This document shows positions 29,689 to 35,658 of a DNA stretch of 64,000 bases, piece after piece. The stretch lies in assembly GCA_021779935.1 (NCBI GenBank), contig JAJXZT010000040.1:62001-126000 (forward strand), read 5' to 3'. Below the pieces are notes generated by a model. It saw nothing but the letters and a program-made list of their open reading frames with translations, ran no database searches and was not told the DNA's origin. The translations under genes were made by a program, and so were the position numbers. Every line of letters begins with the position of its first letter. The first letter of the stretch is position 1. The stretch is from Acidobacteriota bacterium. Lineage in GTDB: Bacteria > Acidobacteriota > Terriglobia > Terriglobales > Acidobacteriaceae.

Positions 29689-29714
29689 CTGTGACCAAAC
29701 CGTCATGGTCACAG
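29689..29714. repeat. 26-bp dyad (operator or RNA hairpin)
   Basis: Perfect 9-bp inverted repeat CTGTGACCA-N8-TGGTCACAG, 129 bp upstream of the small HTH gene. Could be an operator for a dimeric regulator or a hairpin in the P1 transcript. Confidence 0.6.
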
Positions 29715-29988
29715 CGCATACCGTATGCAGGCAGCTTAACTGGCGTGGTTCCCAGAGTCCCCGTTTGACGACTGCGAGAGTCGATTGGTCGGAATTAACG
29801 AGTATCACTCTGGCAGTTTCCAGCAAGTGTTTGTTAGCGTATTTCATCGCCTCGCAGCGGAGCTACTTCGTTCCGCTGTTACGTGGCCAACACTGCCCCA
29901 GATTCAGCCTGTGCGGAGGTCAACCCGACAGACGATGTTCACCTGGGCGCAACTGCAACCCTACTCGCCGAGGTCGCCCCCGGATTTT

Positions 29989-30018
29989 AAACATAAAAAT
30001 ACCGCCTCGATTGGGCGG
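29989..30018 (-). terminator. Leader terminator / attenuator candidate below P1
   Basis: On the minus strand a CCGCC-N7-GGCGG hairpin is followed by TATTTTTATGTTT, starting only about 35 nt after the expected P1 start site. A 16-codon frame (ATG at 30037) spans it, with AAGGA too close for a good ribosome site. A short terminated RNA or attenuation are both possible. Confidence 0.5.
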
Positions 30019-30058
30019 ATAAGACGTGGTAAGTCATCTTCCTTCACTATCTATTATT

Positions 30059-30087
30059 ATTATACACTAAAACCAGCCAGTTGTCAA
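30059..30087 (-). promoter_or_regulatory. Promoter P1, perfect sigma-70 consensus, leftward
   Basis: On the minus strand TTGACA (30087-30082), a 17-bp spacer, and TATAAT (30064-30059). Expected start near 30052, reading toward the small HTH, coiled-coil, xis-like and int genes. Confidence 0.85.
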
Positions 30088-30092
30088 TAGGA

Positions 30093-30136
30093 TATCATGT
30101 AGATATCGACGATGAAATCGACATAACTACATGATA
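30093..30136. repeat. 10-bp inverted repeat just upstream of P1
   Basis: Perfect arms TATCATGTAG and CTACATGATA with a 24-bp spacer that contains two direct copies of ATCGAC. It lies 5 bp upstream of the P1 -35 box. Candidate binding site for an element regulator or recombinase. Confidence 0.55.
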
Positions 30137-30344
30137 CTACGCTACTTATAGAATTATTCTAAATGTGCTAACTTTTCTCCCACTGCCAATTTCTAGTACA
30201 CGAAATTGTGCCATTTACTACTTTCTTGACACTATAGATTGATTATCTGAGGGATTACCGTGTACGAAACGCTGTTACAGAGCAAAGGGTGTCACGCAGC
30301 GCTAGGACTGTATAATACTATGCAACCGACGCAACAACAATTGT

Positions 30345-30373
30345 ATTATACACCCAAATTAGTGAGTTGTCAA
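30345..30373 (-). promoter_or_regulatory. Promoter P2, perfect sigma-70 consensus, leftward
   Basis: On the minus strand TTGACA (30373-30368), a 17-bp spacer, and TATAAT (30350-30345). It shares flanking bases with P1 (CTATTGACAACT and GTGTATAATA). The 250 bp below it before P1 hold no recognisable gene. Confidence 0.85.
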
Positions 30374-30416
30374 TAGCTTTGTGAAACATTTAGAAATCAA
30401 CCATAGCCAATAGCTA

Positions 30417-31112
30417 TTATAAATTGTTCGCTCTAGCTTTCACGTTAGAAAGTATCCTCCGAACCTGTACAGCGCTCCACTCCCCTCCCCTTGCGGTAGG
30501 AATTCCCCGCCTATTTAGCGCTGCTGCAATCTCTCGCAGTGATTCAGCACCATCAGCCTTGATCGCCTCGATTACTGGCAACAAGTCTTCAGCCTTTTTC
30601 CTCGACTTCGCCTGTCGTACCGATGCACTCGCCTTTGCTCCTGCACTCGCCTGAGAGCCAATGGTTCCTCTATCTCCACCCAGAATGACGCCACGCGCTT
30701 TTGCAGCGGCTAGAGCGGCCTTCGTTCGCTGGGAGATCATAGTTGCTTCATACTCCGCAACAGCGGCCAGTACGTGAACGGTAAGCCTGTTTGCGTGTGG
30801 AAAATCAGCAGCGGTAAACTCCACATCGCTGTCCATGAGGTTCGAGATAAACGCGACATTGCGGGCAAGTCTGTCCAGCTTCGCAATAATCAGAGTGGCG
30901 TTATGGATTCGACAGAGCGACAGCGCACGAGCAAGAGCAGGGCGATCATTACGCTTACCGCTCTCTACTTCTGTCACTTCGTCTACAAGTTTCCAGCGAC
31001 CACCATTCAGATACGACAGTACCGCTTCCCTCTGGGCTTCCAATCCAAGGCCCGACTTCCCCTGCCGCTCTGTGCTAACTCTGTAGTACGCAACATACCG
31101 TCCGTTTGCCAT
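30417..31112 (-). CDS. Serine recombinase (resolvase/invertase family)
   Basis: The 231-residue protein has the N-terminal resolvase catalytic domain: nucleophile Ser in AYYRVSTERQGKSG (about residue 11), the motif IAKLDRLARN (about 72-81) and EATMISQRTKAALAAAKARG. The C-terminal HTH region is SLREIAAALNRRGIPTARGG. It is of the small resolvase type, not the large serine integrase type. ATG 31112 has GGAAGGAAACGA upstream; the frame is open 37 codons further. It has its own upstream promoter candidate and dyad. Its role beside a tyrosine integrase is unclear: multimer resolution, inversion, or a relic of a transposon. Confidence 0.92.
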   Translation of the reverse strand: MANGRYVAYYRVSTERQGKSGLGLEAQREAVLSYLNGGRWKLVDEVTEVESGKRNDRPALARALSLCRIHNATLIIAKLDRLARNVAFISNLMDSDVEFTAADFPHANRLTVHVLAAVAEYEATMISQRTKAALAAAKARGVILGGDRGTIGSQASAGAKASASVRQAKSRKKAEDLLPVIEAIKADGAESLREIAAALNRRGIPTARGGEWSAVQVRRILSNVKARANNL

Positions 31113-31154
31113 TCGTTTCCTTCCGTGACGTTTTCTTCTACGTCGGTTGTTGCT

Positions 31155-31183
31155 TATGTAACAGACGCCGCTAGCACTGTCAA
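31155..31183 (-). promoter_or_regulatory. Promoter candidate of the serine recombinase
   Basis: Minus strand TTGACA (31183-31178), 17-bp spacer, TACATA (31160-31155; poor -10). It lies 43 bp upstream of the recombinase start. Confidence 0.5.
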
Positions 31184-31194
31184 CACTTGAAAAC

Positions 31195-31208
31195 TGCACA
31201 ACTGTGCA
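31195..31208. promoter_or_regulatory. Dyad upstream of the serine recombinase promoter
   Basis: Perfect palindrome TGCACA-AC-TGTGCA. Position just upstream of the -35 box suggests an operator or a recombinase subsite. A second palindrome, CTGTATACAG, lies at 31242-31251. Confidence 0.45.
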
Positions 31209-31309
31209 ATCGCACTTTTCCACACAACCAACTGAGTTGAACTGTATACAGAGTCCCTAGCAGAGACTACAGTAGTGCCGCTTCAATCCTTCATCTGGAG
31301 AACTTCTCA

Positions 31310-31525
31310 ATGGCTTACTGTTTTTCTTGTGGCAAAGAACGAGAGGTAGATCATCTCGGGACATGTACTCGCTGTTTTGCGCTGACATGTGGCCTTGAAA
31401 CTTGCACTGGTTCGTGTGTATGCGACCTTCAACCAGAATCATCACTGCTGACGTTCTCGGCCACGCTGAGCAATCGACAGCAACATGGGAAGGTAATTCC
31501 ATGGCCGTGCCCGTCGAAGGCTTAA
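31310..31525 (+). CDS. Cysteine-rich small protein, probable zinc ribbon, 71 aa
   Basis: The first 45 residues hold nine cysteines in metal-knuckle spacing: CFSCGK, CTRCFALTC, CTGSCVC. The C-terminal third is polar and unremarkable. ATG 31310 is preceded by GGAG at about 8-nt spacing and the gene is followed by a good intrinsic terminator (31600-31626), both supporting a real gene. It is the only rightward gene of the element. Function unknown; a nucleic-acid-binding or anti-restriction type role would be a guess. Confidence 0.55.
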   Translation: MAYCFSCGKEREVDHLGTCTRCFALTCGLETCTGSCVCDLQPESSLLTFSATLSNRQQHGKVIPWPCPSKA

Positions 31526-31599
31526 ATCGAATTTAAACGCGAAGTATTCCCCGCTGCGACAGAATTCATGTCATGGTGGGGCTTTCTCGCGCACACGAC

Positions 31600-31626
31600 T
31601 ATGCGGAGGTTGCGCATAAGTTTTTT
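31600..31626 (+). terminator. Rho-independent terminator after the Cys-rich gene
   Basis: A 6-bp perfect stem (TATGCG / CGCATA) with a 7-nt loop, followed by AG and six T. Confidence 0.75.
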
Positions 31627-31695
31627 GCAAATTTTGGAGCTGTCTACATGTTTCCTGGGTATGGCTTGAGGCTATAAGTGAACCAAAGGAAGGAG

Positions 31696-31722
31696 GCTGC
31701 CTCCGTATCCAGAGGAGGCAGC
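31696..31722 (-). terminator. Hairpin after the zinc-ribbon membrane protein gene
   Basis: A 9-bp perfect stem (GCTGCCTCC / GGAGGCAGC) with a 9-nt loop, 14 bp after the stop codon. On the minus strand it is followed by CTCCTTCCTTT, so it is a strong stem with an imperfect T tract. Confidence 0.65.
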
Positions 31723-31736
31723 GTTTAGGCTTCGAA

Positions 31737-32540
31737 CTATAGAACAGTAAGATTCGTGAGCTTGCAGGATGACGAAGAGGCTTGGCTGTTAATGAAGCCC
31801 ATATTCTGCTCTCTGATAACCTTCGTGGATTTCGGCTGGACTATCTGGTAAATCGTGCGCGTATTGCTGTCTATAATCGTTCCGCTTGGGCCAAAATAAT
31901 TGCAAGTGATCTCAATATCCTTAAACCTGTAGGCAGTTGGATTCTTGATTGTAAAATCGGCAATCATCACCGTGCCGAACCCGTCTGTATGCCAATTAAA
32001 ATCGAGTTGCACAGTATTCAGTAAAACTTGCTTTGGATTTACTGGAACCGGGGTCATGGAGCTAGATACCTGTCTGGTGCTGCCGTCCGTGAATAAGTTA
32101 GTTACCCCGCCCAAGAACACCAGCACGAGCAACGCAGTCCAGAATAGTCCAAAAGCCTTTCCTTTCACGAGTATCTCGCGCTTTTTCTCCCAGCCTTTCC
32201 ACGTCGCACTGACATACGCGCTGGCAATGCCAAAGCATATGGTCATCGTAAATGCCACATACTTACCTTCGCTATCAGCACCGATTGCAACAACTTTGCT
32301 TCCAGCAGCGAGGGCAATAACGATGGCAACAGTGGCGATAAAAGCCAGCGCAAACGCTCTGAAAGCCATTCGCCCTGCTTTCTTAATCACTACGCCGGTC
32401 ACGCATGGCTGCTGTGGAGTAGGAATAGCAGCAGGCATAGCTACCGCGCCAGAATTTTCCGAAGATACATTCTGGCCACAAGACGAACAGAACCTTGCAT
32501 CACCTTGCATCGATTGCCCACAACTTGCACAAAACGTCAT
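31737..32540 (-). CDS. Zinc-ribbon membrane protein with extracytoplasmic C-terminal domain
   Basis: The 267-residue protein begins with a double zinc-knuckle (FCASCGQSMQGDARFCSSCGQ lacks its last residue in register; C-x2-C ... C-x2-C, residues 3-22). A Pro-rich linker follows, then three membrane helices (about residues 58-85, 95-115, 130-150). The C-terminal 110 residues look like a beta-sandwich similar in style to FxLYD domains (ADFTIKNPTAYRFKDIEIT). ATG 32540 has GGGAGG at 7-nt spacing. It is 117 bp downstream of the HYTT gene on the same strand. Function unknown. Confidence 0.75.
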   Translation of the reverse strand: MTFCASCGQSMQGDARFCSSCGQNVSSENSGAVAMPAAIPTPQQPCVTGVVIKKAGRMAFRAFALAFIATVAIVIALAAGSKVVAIGADSEGKYVAFTMTICFGIASAYVSATWKGWEKKREILVKGKAFGLFWTALLVLVFLGGVTNLFTDGSTRQVSSSMTPVPVNPKQVLLNTVQLDFNWHTDGFGTVMIADFTIKNPTAYRFKDIEITCNYFGPSGTIIDSNTRTIYQIVQPKSTKVIREQNMGFINSQASSSSCKLTNLTVL

Positions 32541-32657
32541 CAAAGAACCTCCCAAGGGTCTGGGCACATCGCAGCTACACGCCTTAGCATGTGGCATAGT
32601 TTTTGCCCGAAACATTCGGCCACACGTTCAAGTATTCGTCAAATGATTTTCCAATCA

Positions 32658-33287
32658 TCATTCTGGAAAAGCGCTGTTCACTCTGTTACGCGGCCACGAT
32701 ATTGGCAACCAGCCTCCTACAGCATTGTCCTCAGCAATGGAGACAAACTTCTCCACAACGTCTATCTGGGACAAGGGTAGCGACTCCGCAACCAGCCCCA
32801 TGACGTTGTGCTCGTTGTAGCTCTGGAGTCTTGCCCATAACGCGACAGGTAGAGGCACCCCGGCCCGGATCATCAATTCACCGTGCTTGAGCAATTCTTC
32901 TTCTCGCAGACCCAGACGGACTAGACCATTGCCGCGCTCGCACATCTCCAACTGCGTGAGTTGCGCCATGATATTTGCTTCCTCCTCCGCTGTTCCGCCC
33001 TTAAATGTGTTCGGTATCGCTGCCTGAGATTCCCATACCTGATTGCGGCTAAACCAGAGAATAGGCTTACATCTAAGAGGCGAGAATTGTCCCTTGTGGC
33101 GCTCCGGGAGAATGTCGCACAGTATTGCCTCCGCTTTCGCTGGTTCTGCCTTCATTCGAGCCTCAATCTCCGGCCAATCTGGACGGGCTTTCAATCGTTC
33201 CGCAATGAGCAGGTTTTCAGACTTCAGCAATCCTGATTCGACAATTTTGTCGTAGTTGTTCTGGGTCGTGTAATGCCAACAAATCAC
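32658..33287 (-). CDS. HYTT-type protein, possible ADP-ribosyltransferase-like fold, 209 aa
   Basis: The N-terminus ICWHYTTQNNYDKIVESGLL resembles the first strand and helix of PARP/Tpt1/DarT-like proteins (His-Tyr followed by a helix ending in SGLL). Later KPILWFSRNQVWE resembles the second conserved strand, and Glu-rich stretches near the end could supply a catalytic Glu. No named domain can be assigned with certainty. Start is GTG 33287 with AAAGGAA at 9-nt spacing. In the element it is upstream of the zinc-ribbon membrane gene. A toxin or defence role is inference only. Confidence 0.6.
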   Translation of the reverse strand: MICWHYTTQNNYDKIVESGLLKSENLLIAERLKARPDWPEIEARMKAEPAKAEAILCDILPERHKGQFSPLRCKPILWFSRNQVWESQAAIPNTFKGGTAEEEANIMAQLTQLEMCERGNGLVRLGLREEELLKHGELMIRAGVPLPVALWARLQSYNEHNVMGLVAESLPLSQIDVVEKFVSIAEDNAVGGWLPISWPRNRVNSAFPE

Positions 33288-33778
33288 TGTGATGTATTCC
33301 TTTACCGTTTGGTCATTGCTCAGTGCAAACGACGTTGAGTGGATTGGGAGAAGCTGTAGGGCACGTTTACGGCGTAGTAGGGCGCTGGAGGGCTTATCGC
33401 CAAATCCTAAATCAGAAGTACGATCTTGGCGTTTTGTGCAGAAGTGTTTCTCGAACAGTGCCGGTGCGGGTTAGAGTCCCAAATCGTCTATTGCGGAATA
33501 TGAGGGTACTAGTACGAATGTCAGGGCAATGCTTGGCGTGTACATGGATACTGGAGATAAGCCACCGTACCCAATCCCGCTCGCGTCGTACCGCTCAGGG
33601 CTAAAATCATCACTGCAACGTACCGGGAGAAGTACGAGGTAGACATCAAGCTGCTTTCGGAATGCACTGTCACTTGAAACCAAAATCAGACCAAAATAGC
33701 TGTGCTACCTGTGTCTATGCGTGCCTAAACCAAGCTAACCTGACCGCGTAAGTTGTTGATATTCCGTTTGCTTCGAGA
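33288..33778. other. Right end of the element without a recognisable gene (491 bp)
   Basis: Short overlapping frames on both strands show no conserved motif or ribosome site. A stretch near 33463-33480 reads GGGTTAGAGTCCC, similar to a tRNA T-arm, but no cloverleaf closes around it. May be decayed sequence or contain integrase arm sites. Confidence 0.5.
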
Positions 33779-33819
33779 TTAGGAAACCGCTGCTCTATCC
33801 ACTGAGCTACAGGGCCACG
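33779..33819. repeat. att site, right copy, with tRNA-Arg 5'-half remnant
   Basis: Identical 41 bp to 27133-27173. On the minus strand it contains tRNA-Arg(CCT) nucleotides 1-38 and then diverges, so the 3' side of the anticodon stem and everything after is missing. It is a non-functional tRNA fragment that still faces the original upstream region of the gene. Confidence 0.95.
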
Positions 33820-33887
33820 AAAACTACCGATTGCGGACTTTCAGTTTACACCAACCTTCCGTGGGGCACAGCCATCACCACACTCGC

Positions 33888-33920
33888 AAAAACAAAACCG
33901 GCGGCACTTGAGGCCGCCGG
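33888..33920 (-). terminator. Rho-independent terminator of the M48 protease gene
   Basis: An 8-bp perfect stem (CCGGCGGC / GCCGCCGG), 7-nt loop, followed on the minus strand by TTTTGTTTTTG. Confidence 0.92.
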
Positions 33921-33946
33921 AGGATCCATGGTTCTGCAACTTACTT

Positions 33947-34981
33947 TCAATCTCGCCGTTTCAACGTTGGGCGTCCATCGTCGGTCTTAGTCTGGGTTTT
34001 GTCATCTGGAGTGGCGCGACGAAGTGATGGGCCGCTCGTCTTGTCCTGCTCTACCTTGTGGCGGTTCTCCAACTGCGCCAGGCGTCCCTTTACATCGTCG
34101 AATTCCGAAGTGCTGACGATGTAGCTTTCCTTCGCCGGGAGGATGCGGGCGATCTCCTCCTGAGTTTTTTCAATTCGATCGGGCGTCTGTGGATGCGAAG
34201 AGAATGCCTTTGCCAGCGAACCCGGTTTCTTCTTTTCCTTCGCCTGAATCTTTTCGAAGAACGTGATGTAGGACTGCGGGTCGTAGCCAGACTTGTACAT
34301 GTACTGCACACCGAGGAAGTCCGCCTCTGACTCGAAGTTTCGCGAGAATTTCAGGAAGGTAAGCGGAAGCCCGATGTTCGCTGCGTTGTAAGCCGCATAG
34401 CCGATGCCGCCGCCTACGAAGATCAACGGGATCGAGGCAAGGTTTGCCCACTGCATGCGGGTCATCTGGCGGGTGGCGTGGCGGGCGCAGACGTGCGCGA
34501 TTTCGTGCGCCATGACGCCGGCAAGCTCGGACTCTTCATCAGCGGCCATGATCAAGCCGGTGTTCACGTAGAAGAATCCTCCGGGCAATGCGAACGCGTT
34601 CACCTCGTCGGAGTCGATGACCTTGATGGTGAACGGAACCTGCGCATCGGAGTTGCGGACGAGGTTCTGGCCGATCCGGTTGACGTATTCGTTAATCACC
34701 GGGTCTTGCAGCATCTTCGCGCTCGCCTCAATCTGTTGCGCGTACTGCTTGCCAATGGCGACCTCTTTTTCGACCGAGTACCAGTTCCCCATGCCCTTGC
34801 CGCCCATTTTGCGGTTGCCAATGGCGTTCACGTCATCCTTTGAGCCGGCCTTAACGTCGGGATTGCTGGTGCTTTTAGCCGTGGCGCTGGTATCGGCGGG
34901 TTGGTCCGTCTGAGCCCAAGTGCTGGGCAGGCATAACGCAAGTGCGGCCACGAATAGAACCCATCTGGCACGAGTCTTCAT
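33947..34981 (-). CDS. Exported M48-family metalloprotease
   Basis: The 344-residue protein has a signal peptide (MKTRARWVLFVAALALCLPS), the zinc motif HEIAHVCARH (HExxH) and downstream Glu in NFESEADFLG, characteristic of M48 peptidases (BepA/YfgC-like, LoiP). It probably works in periplasmic or outer-membrane protein quality control. The C-terminal 50 residues are polar and low complexity. ATG 34981 follows AGGAGAAG; the open frame continues 35 codons upstream. Before the element inserted, it would have been the upstream neighbour of tRNA-Arg. Confidence 0.9.
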   Translation of the reverse strand: MKTRARWVLFVAALALCLPSTWAQTDQPADTSATAKSTSNPDVKAGSKDDVNAIGNRKMGGKGMGNWYSVEKEVAIGKQYAQQIEASAKMLQDPVINEYVNRIGQNLVRNSDAQVPFTIKVIDSDEVNAFALPGGFFYVNTGLIMAADEESELAGVMAHEIAHVCARHATRQMTRMQWANLASIPLIFVGGGIGYAAYNAANIGLPLTFLKFSRNFESEADFLGVQYMYKSGYDPQSYITFFEKIQAKEKKKPGSLAKAFSSHPQTPDRIEKTQEEIARILPAKESYIVSTSEFDDVKGRLAQLENRHKVEQDKTSGPSLRRATPDDKTQTKTDDGRPTLKRRD

Positions 34982-35217
34982 GGTACTTCTCCTGTTCCTC
35001 ACAGTGCCGTCCCTGACTGGATACGGCAAACCGTCCCTAACCCGCGCCGTCTGAACACGCCTGCGGGTTAATAACATTATAACCACCTGAAAGTGCCATT
35101 TCCTCTAATAATCGGACACGCCACCCGTCACCAAAGTTGCAGTATTTTCTTGATTTTCCGTGTTGAAAGAGTCCGAATCGGAGCACACGGAAGATGTCCG
35201 AAAGATGACCGCAGGTC

Positions 35218-35562
35218 TTAGGCGGACTTTTTTTCGGGCAGCGGGAGGGGTTCGGCTTCGACAGTACGGTACCAGAAGCGCTCGCAAACTCCTCCCATGA
35301 TGACGGAAATGAGTGCCCAGTTGAGGGCGACGGTCACGCTGAACCATGCATCCAGAAAGCGGACGCTCCCGGTAAAGATCATAAGCGGCGCAGTCAGTAG
35401 ACCGGTGGGAAGAACCAGAAAGCCCATTCCGCAAGCCCATACGGGGTTCGGCAGGCGCGGGCCGGCAAGCCAGAGCAGGGAGAAGTCCGCCGCCATCAGG
35501 ACTGCCACTATGATGGCCGCATGTACGAACGGAAGCCGGAGTTGTTGCCGAAGATCGAGCAT
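35218..35562 (-). CDS. Small integral membrane protein, 114 aa
   Basis: Three to four hydrophobic helices (FVHAAIIVAVLMAADFSLLW, GFLVLPTGLLTAPLMIF, FSVTVALNWALISVIMGGV) and a short charged tail. No family recognised. ATG 35562 is chosen because the ino1 terminator lies between it and the upstream alternative start at 35622. Confidence 0.6.
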   Translation of the reverse strand: MLDLRQQLRLPFVHAAIIVAVLMAADFSLLWLAGPRLPNPVWACGMGFLVLPTGLLTAPLMIFTGSVRFLDAWFSVTVALNWALISVIMGGVCERFWYRTVEAEPLPLPEKKSA

Positions 35563-35567
35563 GGCGC

Positions 35568-35596
35568 AAAACAAACGGGACCGGTTTCCCGGTCCC
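35568..35596 (-). terminator. Rho-independent terminator of ino1
   Basis: An 8-bp perfect stem (GGGACCGG / CCGGTCCC), 4-nt loop, followed on the minus strand by GTTTGTTTT. Confidence 0.85.
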
Positions 35597-35658
35597 GAAG
35601 TGTACATCCTTTTGCCACGCACGCGCTGTGATATCGCGCGACCGCGGCAAATGAGTTC

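Larger units (their letters stand above)
29561..30416. other. Gene-poor regulatory region of the element (856 bp)
   Basis: No convincing gene is seen. It holds two promoters firing leftward (30059-30087 and 30345-30373), a leader hairpin with T tract (30002-30018 and beyond), a 9-bp dyad (29689-29714), a 10-bp dyad (30093-30136) and a short AGGGAG/CTCCCT hairpin (29607-29625). A 73-codon frame on the minus strand (29626-29847) contains the 9-bp dyad, lacks recognisable domains and was not annotated. Confidence 0.75.
27133..33819. mobile_element. Integrated genetic element at tRNA-Arg(CCT), about 6.7 kb
   Basis: A perfect 41-bp direct repeat marks both ends (27133-27173 and 33779-33819). A tyrosine integrase lies at the left end, adjacent to the intact tRNA, as is usual for tRNA-targeting elements. 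Content, left to right: integrase, excisionase-like HTH, coiled-coil protein, second HTH protein, regulatory region, serine recombinase, Cys-rich small protein, zinc-ribbon membrane protein, HYTT protein. Local base composition is more AT-rich than the flanks, especially 29990-30420. No replication, relaxase, conjugation or virion gene was recognised, so it may be a satellite, a minimal integrative element or a decayed island. Confidence 0.92.

Noticed and set aside
29626-29847. 73-codon minus-strand frame in the element regulatory region
   Set aside because: No ribosome site or motif; contains the 26-bp dyad, which fits a regulatory function better.
30311-30316. Plus-strand TATAAT as a rightward promoter
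   Set aside because: No acceptable -35 box at 16-18 bp upstream.
31257-31502. 81-codon minus-strand frame opposite the Cys-rich gene
   Set aside because: The plus-strand frame has a ribosome site, Cys knuckles and a terminator; this one has none.
33289-33604. Overlapping plus-strand frames of 61 and 93 codons at the right end of the element
   Set aside because: Composition unlike real genes here, no motif and no ribosome site.
27133-33819. Element as a prophage or conjugative element
   Set aside because: No capsid, portal, terminase, lysis, relaxase or type IV secretion gene is recognisable.
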